DNA of 64,000 bases from Copromyces sp. CBS 386.78 (GCA_030685235.1 MU839086.1:434001-498000), one strand, 5' to 3'. Shown: positions 45,415 through 58,932, numbered from the stretch's first letter. Notes: generated by a model from the sequence alone, not told the origin. Made by a program: numbers and translations.

Positions 45415-47769
45415 TCAGCTTCTGTTCTCCTGTCGTTCCTTTAATGTGCTGACTGGTCCATTGACCACATCTTCTGCGGCATCGTCTGCCACGAGACTCT
45501 GTACACCCAATGACCGAAGCCGCTTCGATAGAAGACTTTCTGCCGACCCAGGGCGCCCGTTTGTAACATGGCCAAAAGGGTTACCGCCATATCCAACATC
45601 TCCCCTGTTGAGCTTGTCGTACCTACCCAACAGAGCTGGAGGTCCCGTCAGCTCAAGTCCGGCCATGGCATCACCGCCAGGCGCTATGGCTGTTGGTCGG
45701 GGAAGATGGAGACACGTATTGAGATATTCCATGTCTTGGCTTGACTGACGCATGTGGGGTTGAGTCTCGTCATGTCTACCGGCTGCCAAACTCGGAGCAT
45801 GCTGCGATGGTTTTGGAGCAACGACGTTATTTGTTGGAGTAAACGATGGATGACATGTTTGCAAGGCTTTGTATGGCATGTACCGTGGCTCTGGGTACGT
45901 AACTTCGTTGCGAAGTTTCTCAGTGCCATCCGGGACCCTGTTGGCAAAGACGACTCTGATGTCCTTGTACAGATAAAAACGACCCTTTGACGGACTGCAG
46001 ATGTGAAGATGGATCAAATATCGAAGGATATGAGGGCCGTCCGGCACCGTACTCTTAAGGCCGTCAATGATGGGACCGGCAGAGTAGCTCCGCTGGCGGA
46101 TGAACGTCTTTGTGCCCGCTTCCATGCCTGTCAGATCATATGGAACCAAGAAGAGTTTGACAGCTGTTTTGTTCTGGTTTTTGATGATGATCTGGAGCTG
46201 TCCCTTCTCCGGGATGCGGTATGAGCCTCCAGGTGGCGATTTAGGAGACCGTGACGTTTTCTTCGTCTTTTCGAGTCTCCGACCATTGCCGCCTAAAGCT
46301 TCGTCGCCAATATCAAGAACAATTCGGTCGTCATCTGGTGACTTTCGTCCGGCAGACCTTGATTGTTGTTTCCGTTTAGACCGTTGCAACTCCTCTGGAT
46401 TCGGCAATCCGTTCTCCAGGTCGATTTGGCCCACATAAGGACTCGGTCCATCTTCCCCTTTACTCCTGCCATGGACAGTACTGCAATAACGATAGAAGAC
46501 AGCTGAAAATGACAGAGTGACATGAGATGGGCAACGCAAGTTCGGTTTGCACTTCCCGAGACCTAGAACCCCGATTTGCGCCATGAACTTCAAGGGTTTG
46601 GAAGGCGTCGTTGACATTCGCCCCTTGAGAATGCTTTCTTCATAAGACCCAACCATTGATGCATGATGTAGGGGAGAACCTTCGGAGCTGTGGGACAGAC
46701 GCCTTGACCGAAACATGGAAGGCGTTTGAGGGGAAGAGCTTGGTATTGAAAGGCCTGATAGTGACGCTAATGAGCGACGAGGTTGATGTGCTTGGTATGG
46801 AAGCGCACGCTCTCTGTTTGGCGGCGTATGCCTTAACATTCCTCCGTGGGTGAGAGAAGACCCTTGAGCCCAGTTTATTGTATGTCTTCGCAAACTTGGG
46901 AATCCGGAGGTGATCCCATCTGAAGATGTCTCCGACTCAATATCATCCCGGCTTTCTGTATGCACCAGAGGACTGGTGGGGAGCTTATAAGCAAAACCCG
47001 TGGAGATAGATGAAGAAACCGAGGAAGAGGGGGAACCAAATGCCTCCTTTCTATAATTCATGGCCTGCCGTGAAAAGGGCAACGACGTAGGATCTCTGAA
47101 GGTCCATGAGTCTTTGAAATGCCGGAAGTCATGGGATTCCCGTGGCTGAGTAGCGTCTTGCCTGTCTTGTGCATCGGATTTTTGATCATCTGGCGTAAAA
47201 TCTCCGCTGTGAAGGGCAGAGCGTGGGCGTTCGATGCCAAGTCCCGACTCGAGCTGTCCAGCAGCGTTTACATCCGATAGATCCCGTTTGCCATCTTGTT
47301 TCTCTTGGGCAATTGCATGCGGTGGAAGCAAGCTTGACCCGTTTGAAATCGACGTTTGAGGTATCTGTTGGGATGGCTGCACTTCGTCTTCGTAGAGCCG
47401 GGACTCAAGCTGCAAGTTTGTCAGTAGAGAAGGATGGCATACCAGCCGTACCTAGATGTGTAAACGTACATGGCGACCGGGTACCCAGGTTGGGTTTTCT
47501 TTCCTCTTCAAGCGATGAATGAGCTCGGGTCGATCATAAACCAAGGCACTGCTGAGCTTCCTCTCAGGAGTGGCTGGGCTAAATGGGCTGTCGATTGGCC
47601 CCTCGCAGAATTCGGTCCTGATGCTCTCCTCAGAGACACGGCGAGACAAGGACTTTGGGGAGGCCGTCATGAGATGGGACTGTATAAGATTAGTGGGCTC
47701 CGCCATCTCCGCATGAGAGACGTGAACCAGGCGGCCCTGATCCGACATGTCTTGGGAAAAGGGCATCAT
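45415..47769 (-). CDS. Atos/FAM214-family protein (DUF4210 plus Chromosome_seg-type domain)
   Basis: Exons 47470..47769 and 45415..47409 give 764 aa. A long Ser/Pro-rich N-terminus precedes two conserved blocks. The first (about residues 355-410) is the Atos-like DUF4210: GSYEESILKGRMSTTPSKPL then KFMAQIGVLGLGKCKPNLRC. The second (about 499-545) is GSYRIPEKGQLQIIIKNQNK then TAVKLFLVPYDLTGMEAGTK, with TFIRQRSYSAG just after. These blocks define the FAM214/Atossa family, transcription-related in animals and named for chromosome segregation in fission yeast. The molecular role in filamentous fungi is unknown to me. The intron 47410..47469 falls between codons (CAT|GTACGT...GCAG|CTT). The start could be 47769 or the next codon, 47766. 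Confidence 0.85.
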
Positions 47770-49501
47770 GAAGTGACACTATGGGATTCAATAAGAAGCC
47801 GAATTGCGGTGAAGGGCGTCTGTGCTCTTGTAAAGAAAACAAATTTCGCGCCGATCCAAGAGTTGAAGCAGCACGAATGACAGGCAGTCTATATCCAAAT
47901 ACTTTCCATGTTTCCAACCATCGATAATGAACTGTGTTGGGATTCTGCTGGGCCGAAAAATCGGGGGAGTGGAGGAAGTTCGTAAATCCAAGACCTATCG
48001 GGGAGATAGGAGGATCAGTCCGGACATGCACAAGACCTGGACCGTGTTGTGATTAAGTCGCAGTGGCGGAGAAGCAGAGCGCGAATATCATCATAGTCGG
48101 AAGGTCGTGGAAGCTGGATGGGTCCGGAATTCGAGTCAAGCACCATAGCACTTTGCTAGATTAATGATGGCGTTATTCGGTATAATCGACCAGGTCGATT
48201 TGTTCGGATGATATGTCTGTGTTTGGAGAGAAAAGGCAGATCAGACAAGGACCTACAGGTCACAGCCTTTAGATGTTGAGAACAAAGACTCGCGTCGCGC
48301 CTATGTATGTCAAGTGTGTATTTGACGGATTGTGGGATTCGGCAAAGGTTTCTTCTGGGACTTGAAGAGCTTTAAATGTTAGATCTTGGAAGCGAGTGAC
48401 GCTTCGAGCTTCGAGCCGTAGGCTCAGTCAGTTTGTTGCAACCGGTGACGAGTGTTGGCTCATGCGGTACCTAAAGACGGGATGGAAGGGACCAATGACA
48501 GCTTTATGAGATGGCAGTGCAGTGATGGGGCAGTAATGTAGAGGTAGGTAGGTAGGTAGACTGGTGCCGGTAAGTACGGTAATGCGCACATCTGTGCGCA
48601 ATGGTCCCCTGCTGGCGGTGGCTGCCTCGCAAAACCACGGCACCGCAGGGCATCGATCCATGGGATGGATATCCATTCGGGGTGGATCTGGAGATCAACG
48701 TCGAACCCTTTGCGGTCGAGGTCGGGATGTGTGTACTTACAAACATAAGGTAAGGTACCTTGATGTATCCAGATAAGCCCGATCATGATACCTGCCTCTT
48801 GAAAACGACCGTGTTTCAACTTGTCGAGGCAACGTCAAAAGACAGATAAATTGAGGGTTTCAATATATGGGGTTAGCCTTGTAATCGGGAACCTTAGAAG
48901 CACGATATGGTTATCCTGGGGAGTGGATGTACTGAACGGTACACTACATAGCCGTAAAGGTTCCCGGCGATCTCCTGCGTAGTGTACACAGTGAACGAGA
49001 CAATTTCCATGCCATCACGTACCTGTAAATAAGTATCTATACTTAATGGGTTTGATCCGTTAAATTTCGTCTTCCTTGTATCGAGGGTTCAAACTAGTCC
49101 TGCTCCTCAAGTTCACCATCGAGGGTTCAGCGAGTTAACTGGTACCGAGGTGTTCCTGGACTTCTGAAGATGAGTGATGCAACTGCACTGGCCAAATCCG
49201 GCGTCATTTGATGTTAGTGTAGTCTACTAGCCCCACATCCACTGACTGCCCAGTTCTTCTGCCAGTTTCTACCGCCTGTAGCGATAAGGAACAAGGGGAG
49301 CTTATCAGTAGATTTCTCTCGTGCAGTGGTCACCTCAAGTCGGGAAGCTGGGAGGGAAAAAACAAAAGCTTCCTACAGCGCAACACCCAAAGACCAATAT
49401 CAATTGCTCACCATATTATCGCCCCTCAAACCATCTATACCAGGATACCTCCACCCTTACACTGATAAATTACCGACAAACGAACTTTGGGATACAACAA
49501 C
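47770..49501. promoter_or_regulatory. Divergent upstream region, Atos-like gene / FYV7
   Basis: 1.7 kb between two divergent starts. It presumably includes a long leader of the Atos-like gene, which would suit a regulatory gene, but no exon, uORF or motif could be firmly assigned. A short GTAG repeat (GGTAGGTAGGTAG) lies near 48543. Confidence 0.4.
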
Positions 49502-50377
49502 ATGGCGCCCAAGAGAGCTCGCGATGAGGAACCGGCAACCGGCGCCCCCGACAAGAAGAAGGCCAAGCACGGCTTCCGTGTTGGCCCAACGAACCTCCCA
49601 GATGGAGCGTGGAAGCGCAAAGGTAACCACCATTTTGCCTATCTCTAAACAGTCCCATTCCGTCCGTATAAATACTGACCTGAAATCTCCTTTCAACCAG
49701 CCGACAAGATTAAGAAGGAGCTCATCACCAAGGCCAAAGTCAAGAAGCAATACGCCAAACTCAAAGCCCAGAAAGAAGCCGAGGCCGCAGCTGCCCCCGG
49801 TGTCCCTGTCGGGCCCGTTCTAGATGCCCATGTCACCAAGGAGGACAACAGCAACGACAACAGCAAGGACAAGGAACAGGAAGATGTAGACGCACCTGCG
49901 CCCATTCACCCTTCGCGGCAGATCCTTCTTGAGAAGGGCGCCGCCGTCAAAGCCGCTAGAGCCGAACAAGAACAACAGACAGCCAACGAAGAGTCACGCC
50001 GAAAGGAGACCAAGGGAGAGGAACAAAAGGAGGAACAATCAACAACGACCACAAAAATAGCCGACGACGACGAACCGTACGTCCCTCCACCCATGGACCC
50101 CAACATGCACCCCTCCCGTCTTCCCAAGCGCCACCGCAAACCGAACTACTACGAGAAGGAGCTAGCGCTGGCCGAGAAGAAGAAGAAGCAGGCCGAGGAA
50201 AGGGCGGCCGAGATTGCGCGGCGCGAGGAGGAAAAGCGCCAGCGGATTGCCGAGAGAGAAAAGTATCGCAGGCAAATGGCCAAGGCGAGGCAGCCCGGAG
50301 CAAGGGATGGGAAGATGAAGCTAGGAAGGCAGGGGAATTTGTTGTTGGATAAGGTTAAGAGGATCGTTGGGCAGTGA
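49502..50377 (+). CDS. fyv7: rRNA-processing protein FYV7
   Basis: Exons 49502..49622 and 49701..50377 encode 265 aa. The FYV7 core spans the intron: HGFRVGPTNLPDGAWKRKA then DKIKKELITKAKVKKQYAKL. The middle is acidic, Gln/Glu-rich and probably disordered. The C-terminus has the second family block, MHPSRLPKRHRKPNYYEKEL, followed by a long charged helix (KKKKQAEERAAEIARREEEK) and a basic end. Fyv7 binds the small-subunit processome and is required for 18S rRNA maturation in the nucleolus. The intron joins G|CC to make Ala. An AATAAA at 50645-50650, about 270 nt past the stop, is a likely poly(A) signal. Confidence 0.9.
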
Positions 50378-51177
50378 ACTACGGCCGGTTGGACCCGAGG
50401 TGGCACGGGACAGGGAGGGAGTTCACGGCAGCAAGTTGGACGGGGCGAGGAAGGGCTGGACATGTTGGTCCGTTGGGGCGTGGTTTGTGTCATGTTTGTG
50501 TGGATGGGATGTTGGTGGAATTTTTGACAAAAAGTTGCGTCTGTGAAAGAAATGATACCCAGTTTAGGAAAGGAAAGAAAAGGAGTGCATTTGTAATGTC
50601 ATTGAGGAGAAGCTAGTTAAAATCTGCAAGTGTTACTTTGAAGAATAAACGACGTTGTCGTCTCATCCAACGCTGAGGCCATGGGTCGCGGCATTCCACT
50701 TATCAACTCATATCAGGCTTAATCCCATCCAACAGCACCACCACGAGCAGACAGCAAACCTGAACCTTTTCAGTCCAACATACACGCAAAACTACTATAC
50801 AGACCACCCATCATCTCCTTCTTTACTGAGTCATAATACCGCTTTCCGTTTTTCTTTTGGCCAAAATATTCAGTTCACCAACGAGCAACAAAGCCGAAAA
50901 GTTGGACCAGAAGAATACGAGCGGAGTGGCCCCTACGAGCCGTCCATGAGAAGAGAAAAACAACGCCAATCGAGTCCGTTCCTTCCGCATCTTCCTTGCT
51001 CTGACAAGCGCACCGCCTAGCCGCCGCTGCTCAGGCACACTTTGAGAGAAAACCAAAATATATCATCAGTATATACAAACCCATGTATAAGTCATTTGGT
51101 GGTTAAGAATAGGCCCTCACGTCCTTCCGTCCTCATTTCGCCCACGCCGTGCTCACTCGCCCGCTCCAACTCCCTCC
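50378..51177. other. Convergent intergenic region
   Basis: 800 bp between the stops of FYV7 (+) and the RhoGAP (-), holding the FYV7 poly(A) signal at 50645 and presumably both 3' UTRs. No other feature recognised. Confidence 0.5.
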
Positions 51178-54100
51178 CTATTCCTCGAAAATGAGGGTAC
51201 TGTTCTCGATCAGGAACTGCACGGCATTATTCTTGGCATGCATGTCTGTCATTTCTTTCTCGAGACTGTGGTCTCTCATAATGGTGGGCGCAAACACCAC
51301 AGCCAAGTTTTTGGGTGACATCTAACGGGAGCCAGTTAGCCGAATGTTCTAAGTGTACAGAAGAGAGACCGATGGAACGGCATGACCTACCAGATTCTCG
51401 CGTTCTCTGCTCGCTACTCGAGCAAGATGGAACATAAGGAACTCGAGGCAGTCGCGGTGCTTGGGGGGAAGCATGTTGACCGTCTTCTTGAGGTGAGCGC
51501 ATTTCTCCTCTACGTCTTGAATATCTAGAATGTACTGGGTTAGCATCTGTCTACACCCGTCAGTCATACATAGCAGAGGAGACTTACTGTTTGAATCCAG
51601 GACCCTCTCATACACCTCAAACGTCAGCAAGGGATTGGGTAGCTTGCGGAAATACTGCTTGAGAACACTTGTCACAGCAGTAATATCGATCTCCGGGTCG
51701 GAAATGTCGAAATCTTGCTGCTTCTCGAAGCCGTCCTGAATCATCTTGATTTGGGAGTTGCCTCCGGTTTTCCTGTAAATGCCCTCGACATCCATACCAC
51801 GAAGCTCAACCTCCTCGATACAACGGGTGACTACGCTTGGTATTTGACGGCGTTCATGCTCAGTCCGCTCAACCAGGTCGGAACCGAAGAGAGTGGTGGG
51901 GGCCTCCGCAACAGCAGGAGTAGAGATATTGGTCACCGACATCGACTTTTGCTGCGCGTTGGGTTTCTTGCCTCCGAAGAAACCAAATCCTCCTCCTCCA
52001 CCACCACCACCAGCTTGCCGCGAGTTGTCAACAAGCACAGGCTTGATGGTGTTGGCTGGTGGAGGATTGACAGTGACAGGAGCCTCGACCTGGGCAACGG
52101 TCATGGCGTAAGGAAGGCCAATGTTGTCTCCGTTCAGGGGACCCTGCTGCTGCTGCTGCTGCTGTTGCCTTTGGGTTCCTTCCTGTCCTTGGAATGCGCC
52201 TGCCGCACCACGGATACCTTTCGAGATATTGTGCGCCACCTTGCTGGAGCCCTTCTTCCAATTGAACTTCTTGACCTGACCCTTGCGGATGTTCACCACG
52301 GTAGGGCCCTCCACAAGCTGATCTTCCATATCAGGACCAACCATGGTCGTAGCTGTCTGCAAGCTGGAGGAGTCCATATTGAGCGAAGCACCCTTGGCAT
52401 GACCGTAAATACCCAAACCATTGGGTGACTTAAGCTCGCCGTTGTTGATCTGCTGCTTGAATCTCTCCTGAATCTGGTGAGTCAGATCATTGTTCATATC
52501 AGCCAACTGAGCGTTCTTCGAGGAAAGCTGCTCAAACTCGAGCAGAGCACGATCTCGGTCGGAAATGGCCTGATTCTTTTCCTCCACCAAATCATCCCTC
52601 TCAGCGATGAGCTGCTCGATGGCAGACGTCATGTTGTGCTTGAGACGTTCTAGCTTCTGGACAAACTCCTTGATTGCCGATTCCTCCAGCTCGCGAGCGT
52701 CAAATGACTCGTTGGTCTTCTTTGCGCGCTCAACATACCCAGCCAGTACCTCAAGCTGTCTAATCATGATTTCGGTCTGAGTGTCAAGCACCGAGACTGT
52801 CTTCCTCTTCTCAATCAGCTTCTTGTTGAGGCTCTTCAGATCCTTCTCCGTGTTGAACTGTCGCTCAAGCTCTGCCACCCGTTGCTCAGAACTTCTGAGC
52901 TGCCGCTTCAGATAGGCTGGATCATCTTGGGTCGTGCTAGCTAAAGACAACGGACTTGTTATATCGTTGATATTACCGGTTGAGTAGTCCTCAACGATTG
53001 GAGTTCTCGGCCAACGGGGAGAAGTAGTTCCCCGGGTGGTTTCGCTCACGCTCCTACTGTGAGAAATTCTGCCAGGAGTAGCGCCTGTTTCGCCACTGCT
53101 GTTCCGTCCATGCCGTACTGCGTTCGAGACCCGGCGGAGAATCGACGATGAGCCCTCATCTGTTCCGAGTATCCGGGCCATATCCTCATCCATGCTGAAC
53201 TCAACCCCAGAGCTCCACCTAGGCAACTTGGGGGATGGTTTCAGCTCCTGGACTTCACCACCTGTTGCAGTCTGGTTCTTAGGGGTCTGCTGAGTGGGAG
53301 GCATAGGTGGTGCTCTGGGTTGCATATACGTGTTACTGAGCTTCTGCTCAGGCGGCGGGGGACGCAGCGGGAGAGCAGGGCCATCGGTAGCGTTCGACCC
53401 AGGAACCGGCAGAGGTTTGCCATCGGCTACTTGCAACACGTCAGTAAACACTGCCGGTACAACTACACGGGACTGAGACGGGGACGTACAGTTTCTGGAT
53501 ACGGGAGGTGGAACCTCTTTTCGCGGAATGGATCGCCCAGCGTTCGAGACTTCTGAGCGCGAGGTCACGGAATCGCTCGACGGCCGTATCTCATCGCTCA
53601 TGGCATCCCTGGGACGAGAATCCTGAGAGGATCTAGGGGTCATGACCCTGTCAGGACTCATCGTTGAAGGTGGCTCAGGACTTTCCTTATTGCGTTGTGT
53701 AGTTCCATTCTCGATGTTGTTGCTCGCTTGAGACTCGCTCCGGGTGCTGACAAGCCTCTTGCTTTTGGGGACATTCTGCAGCTTGAAGTCCTCGGTGTTG
53801 GGCTGCTGATTGTAGGCTTCGGCCAGGATGGTCGCGATATGGGCCGGTTTGGTGTTTACATCGGCCGCTCTAGAGAGCTTCCGGGGTGGGGGTCGCTCCT
53901 GTTGGGGACTCTCATAGTCAGACGACGGCTGCCTCTCTTGCGCCATCTGAGCCATCAGTGCGATGTGCGGTGTTGGAGCGTTCGATTCCTTCTTCTCCGG
54001 CTGGACGGCGTTTGACCTGGTTGAGCCAAGGTAATCTTTGTTCTTCCGGCTAGACTCCGAGAATGTATCGGCCATGGACTGAGGCGTCATTGACGGCGCG

Positions 54101-55070
54101 GGGCTCTGGTCAAGCGCGACAGGAATAAAGAAGTCCTCAGCATCACCCCCGTTGAAATCGGCAGATAACATGGTTGAGTTGCGGTTGTGTCTATAGTTTG
54201 GCGCTGGCGGGGCCAGCACTGTTTCCTTGTTCTCCGCCGATCTTTCAGGGGAGCGGTCAGGCCTCGAACTGCTGCGCGACGACGAGTCCTGCCGTCCATA
54301 AGCATTTCGAGGTCGTGGTGATAGTTCGGTAGGGGTATCCGAGTCCGCCGCAAGCTTTTCAGGCGCGAAACCTGTGCTAGATGGGGGCACAGCGTTTGGC
54401 GGTAGCGCAGGAAGAGATTTGTCGGTATCTCGAGCTTTTGCTTGAGCCGCTGCTTTTGCTTTCTTTCGTCTTCGTGCCATTAGACTCTCATGGCAATTCA
54501 TGCAAAATATCCCATGAGCGGTCCTCGCATAGCGCAGGTTCTCGATCTTTCTCTTGCAATTCCTGCAGCGGAAGCACGTTGCGCAGAAGGCCTGGTCTCC
54601 GGTCAGGATGGCCAAGTCCTCAATCTTATTACCGCAAGCACTGCAGCTGTAGGTGCAATTGTTGCAGATCAGTGAGCCATCTCCAAGCAGAAGGAGGTTC
54701 GCATCCGAATCAAGGAGGGTGTTGCATGTGTTACAACGGAAGCAATCGAGATGCCATCGGTTTCCAGCTGGCATAGTGAGTCAGTAAAGTAGATCATAAG
54801 CACCCAACACATTCGCCCCCGAAAACGGAAGCTGTCGTACGTGCTGTCGGACATCAAGAAAGGTTGATATCCCCAGCAAGCCCAAGTAAGCTATAGGCAT
54901 AGATGTATAAGTAACATACCAAGTTCGAATGCTTTGCCTTCTTCCAAAATCTATCACAGGATGGTCAGCATGGATCAAGCAGTGGCTCTGGGTGGGCAGC
55001 TTACCTCTCCGCATCCCTTGCACGGGAACACATCGTCCGCATCCATGGGGGCATCTAGATAGTCATCCAT
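51178..55070 (-). CDS. rga1: Rga1-type LIM and RhoGAP protein (1163 aa)
   Basis: Six exons in transcript order: 55005..55070, 54920..54950, 53490..54767, 51588..53426, 51391..51524 and 51178..51321. Two tandem LIM zinc-binding domains open the protein: LIM1 Cys17, Cys20, His38, Cys41, Cys44, Cys47 (FPCKGCGEILEEGKAFEL), and LIM2 from about residue 73 (SCSACGNKIEDLAIL). A long disordered Pro/Ser region and a coiled coil (near KDLKSLNKKLIEKRKTVSVL) follow. The RhoGAP domain holds the arginine finger in GIYRKTGG at about residue 1008 and NLMSPKNLAVVFAPTIMRD near the end. Rga1-type GAPs switch off Cdc42/Rho at polarity sites and septa. Two 63-nt introns (53427..53489 and 51525..51587) keep the frame and have no stops, so they are easily missed; each has a good donor and branch point. 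Confidence 0.92.
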
Positions 55071-58000
55071 GGTTGCGGTATTGACCCTTTTCTGTGCTGA
55101 GATTCCAAGTTCACCGCCAGCTTTTTTCCGAGTATAGGACAATCGCGAGAATCAAATGGCGTGAGGCGAGGGTCGAGGGAACAGAGATCCGTTAGAAATT
55201 GCAAATGGAGGGTATTCCCGGTCGCACGCTGTCCTTCAAGGTGAAGCAGAGTTTGGTCCCCAATGGTGAATCAAAGGGGCACGCAGTACCGGCAATGAAT
55301 CGTTCGTCACTGTCGGGCCGGCGTGCTGGTGAAACTCGATCGATCGTTCGCGTCTCGACGATGCGTCTATAAGAGCAAGGAACTCAGATTGCCTTTGCGT
55401 ATATCTGATCACCTATCCTACTCGGGGCGGAGTCCAGCGCCAGGCGGGATAGGGGGGATGTGCGATGGAACGGGAGGTATGCGTCTAGCAAATGCGTTCG
55501 TCGTTTGTTGTTCGTCTTCGGCGCGGCAGCTGGCGTGAGCTGTGACAGTATGTGTAGATGGCCTTGACACGGACTCTTCTTGTGGGGGAGGTTGAGGTTG
55601 GAGGTTGAGGTTGAGGTCAAAGTCGGGGTCGGGAAGCGGTCGCGGTGGGCGTCGCTGATGCCGCAAGTAACGGGGAGGTAAGGTAGATAGCCAGATTGGT
55701 GGAAGGCGACGGAAGGGAAACCCGTCCTCTACGGAGCCCTTAGGAGGCAACGAGGTAAGCAGGGGTTGGGCAAAGCAGACGTAAATATCGTGATGTTCCG
55801 ATGCTCACGGGCCAGGAAAAAAAGAGGCAGAGAAACTGTGAAAGCAGATGACAACAATGGCAAGGCTCGACTCGCCAGGCCAAGTGTGTGGTCTTGATGG
55901 CCTGGAGCTTTCAGTCGACCTTGAAAGTGGGAGACGGAGAACTGGACGATCGGGACACCTTAGAACGCGCACGGCAGGCCCCTGGACTGGAACCTCTTGT
56001 GGAAGTCTGGCGGACGGTCACAGCAGCCCGAGGTGCTGCTGGGTGGACTGTGCGTCGAGTTCCATGCGATCTCACTGGCACTTCAGTTTGGCGGTCGCAC
56101 TCCAACAGCACTTGGGTGGTGTATGGCCCGCGTTCCTGGGCTGCCCCAAGTGCCCCTTCCTTCATCAAAAGAGACAACCCCGTCATTGCTGCGTACCCCA
56201 CTCAATCCACCTCCGTCAGGCGGTGGGTGGGCCAGACTCAAGGGGTGCTCAGCGCTGCCGGGGAGACAAGAGGGTCCACCAGGGGATTGAACAGGGGAAA
56301 CGGGGGTCTGAGTGAAGTCGAGCCAATACACTAGTAGGCAGTCAGTCGTCTTTAAACGGTCTCGGAGAATGTCGAAATGAAATTCCTCAGCTCGGGCAAC
56401 TACGGACATCGATGGCAGACACTTCCTCAAACAGCAAAGACACAACCCACTCTGGTAATATCACCACAGTACATCTACACATAAGCGGGTGCTGCGTCAG
56501 CTTAACTGTACGCTTTGCCAGGCAGCTCCGTTGGTCTAGAATATATCCAGTCAATGTCTAGAATAGCCGTCATCTACTCCCACGTATACCTGGCCTGTTA
56601 CACAATTGCTATCAATGCTTCATCCTTAATCTTTCCTTGTCTTGCCCTTCTTTCATTCTCCTTGTCCCCGAAGTTAAAACAAGGGGACTTGTTGACGACA
56701 TCTAGATTCCTTTAACTGGCCCTGCAATAATCCCCAGATATACAAGCGCAGTGGGCATGCTTGGCGAGACGACACTCGTCGTTTGTGAGGACCCTTTACA
56801 AGCATTATCATACCTCTGCCGTCTGAAGATTTCCGGGGGAAGAGGAGCGGTTATCCGCAGTATCCAGGGGAAAGGAAGCCAATCAACGGGGAGTCAACTT
56901 TGGAAAGTTAGCAGAGAAGAACGAAAACCCAGCATGGCCAGCTGCGAGAAAGTCCCACCTTTGTGACCCTCCCAAATCCTACCCACGGCACATATCTTGC
57001 GACTGAGAACCTCACATCGAAGAGCAGAAATGGGAGGTTGACAGACATCTCAGAAGCTTTTTCAATGTTCGCCGCTGGCCACTGCCGTGGCCGTGCTAGC
57101 AGGCGCGTTTGCCGCACAGCATGTGACGTGAGGGATGCCATGGAGTTAACCTGTCATTTTTAGTTTCCTCGGCCTTCCTCTGAAAGTCCAGTTACCTTCC
57201 ATCTGACGTTGTTGTCACCAGTAGTGGCCACCGTTGATATCTGGAGTATACCTCTATGTGCACCCAAACTCACCCGTACGCATCATCTTTTCAACTTCAC
57301 TGTGAACTGAAGTGCTCATTATATGAAAGACACTCAACCAGGGGAACCGCAAATGATCCCAGTTCCATACTTCGATCATACCTATGTGCATGCCTCGAAA
57401 ACCCACAATAACTCGCAAGGTTTTCCTTCTTTCACCATGAACATAACAAACAAGGATTGCAAGTCGTGTTTCATGTGTCATGATCGAGGTGTGCAAAAGC
57501 TACTTGGGTTGTACAAGCAACTTGAGCACTTGAAAGCTACCACACTCCTCTGTCCGAGCCATCTCTACCAATCTACTCTTCATTAATGTGGTATACCGCG
57601 AGACTGCGTATGAAGTTGTTGATATCCATCCGGAGGTGACACACTCGCATGGGCCATTGGTACTAGCATTGGCATTTGACGGCATTGGCCCCTTGATTGT
57701 TTCTCCCCGTCCCGTTTCTATTTAGAGCATGGGTGGGGGGGGGGGAACCCTGAAACATCCCGTCCGCCTCTCCTAATAGCCATTCGCTGGTTTCGTGTTT
57801 CTGAGGGAGGGGAAGGGGAAGGCGGTCAGCCGGGTTTTCCCCTTAAAAAGCGGAATGAATATTTCCTTGACGACTGCTTTGTGCAGCCTTGTTAGTCCTT
57901 CCCTTCTCTCCGGTATTGCTTTGAGATTTATCACGGGATATGTTGAAAGGGTGTTACTACCGAGGTACTGCACTGACCCGTAAGTTTTGACGGGATAATC

Positions 58001-58932
58001 ATGGGAAATGAGCTCTGTCTCATTTATAGTCAGACCATCCAAGCATAGAAAAGCCAACTGTCCAGCGGTATCGGCCATACGGACTTTGACTCAACTCGGC
58101 GTTCTTTGCGTACGTAGGGTGGAATATACCATCACAGTGATGCCCGTGCATGTTGTTCGATGCTCATCTGCCCGACTGTTCAACACTCACTGCAAAGGAA
58201 GCAACGATCATAGTCGCCGTGGGGAGGTCAACACAAGGTGATGCAATCCAAAATCCAGTTTCAATTCCTGCCTAACACCAGTTTCCATTCCACCTCGGGG
58301 TATCGTTGAGATATGCACCGCCCTCCCTATGCCCACATGTCCACATATCTTCATCACGTTCATGCTTTTGTTTTTCCTTTTATTTTCCTCCTCACCCCCT
58401 GTTGACCAGCTCTCTCGAGGTGCCGGTCCCATGCTCTTCCCGATTTTTTTGTTGAAAAATCAAACTCAACCAAAATGATGCCAGCTACCCGACGGTCCAA
58501 TCCCGTCAAAGCTCGACATCGCAAGAACGCCGGTTGTTTATAATGCTGTGTGCTTTAACCTCTTTCCTTTTCCTCTCCCGTGTGTGTTGAAAGTTTCCCC
58601 GGTACCCTTCCCGTTCTCTGTATATATGCTTGGTATGCAAATGCTGCCTTGTTGGTTCGGCAAAACTTAGAATCATCAATCGTTGTCGTTGCTCTGTCCT
58701 GTTGTATCCCGCAAAACCCGGCAGCAAAGTACGTCATGCTTGTTGTCTGAAAACGCGCTTTTTGTTGAAAAACGGTCAAATATTACGTTTAGGTAACGGG
58801 GAGTGGAAAGCCTACCCGTAGGCTTCCATGCATTGTTGAAAAAGAAAATGTTGAAATAATATGTTGTGTGTGGAGGAAAAGCGAAAGGAGAGAGGATGAA
58901 TATCTCCTTTATTGAGGCACTTTTGACGCCTC
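55071..58932. promoter_or_regulatory. Large gene-poor interval upstream of the RhoGAP
   Basis: 3.9 kb between the RhoGAP start and the MTHFR stop, both on the minus strand. It is of normal composition, not RIP-mutated. Short open frames exist on both strands but none shows a domain or consistent splicing. A G run lies near 57730. It probably includes a long RhoGAP promoter and leader and the MTHFR 3' UTR. A minus-strand AATAAA occurs at 58908-58913, only 20 nt past the MTHFR stop. Confidence 0.45.

Noticed and set aside
58676..58932. C-terminal extension of MTHFR by reading on without splicing
   Set aside because: A 58-nt intron with GTAAGT and a TACTAAC branch point leads to a family-like C-terminus and a stop at 58933.
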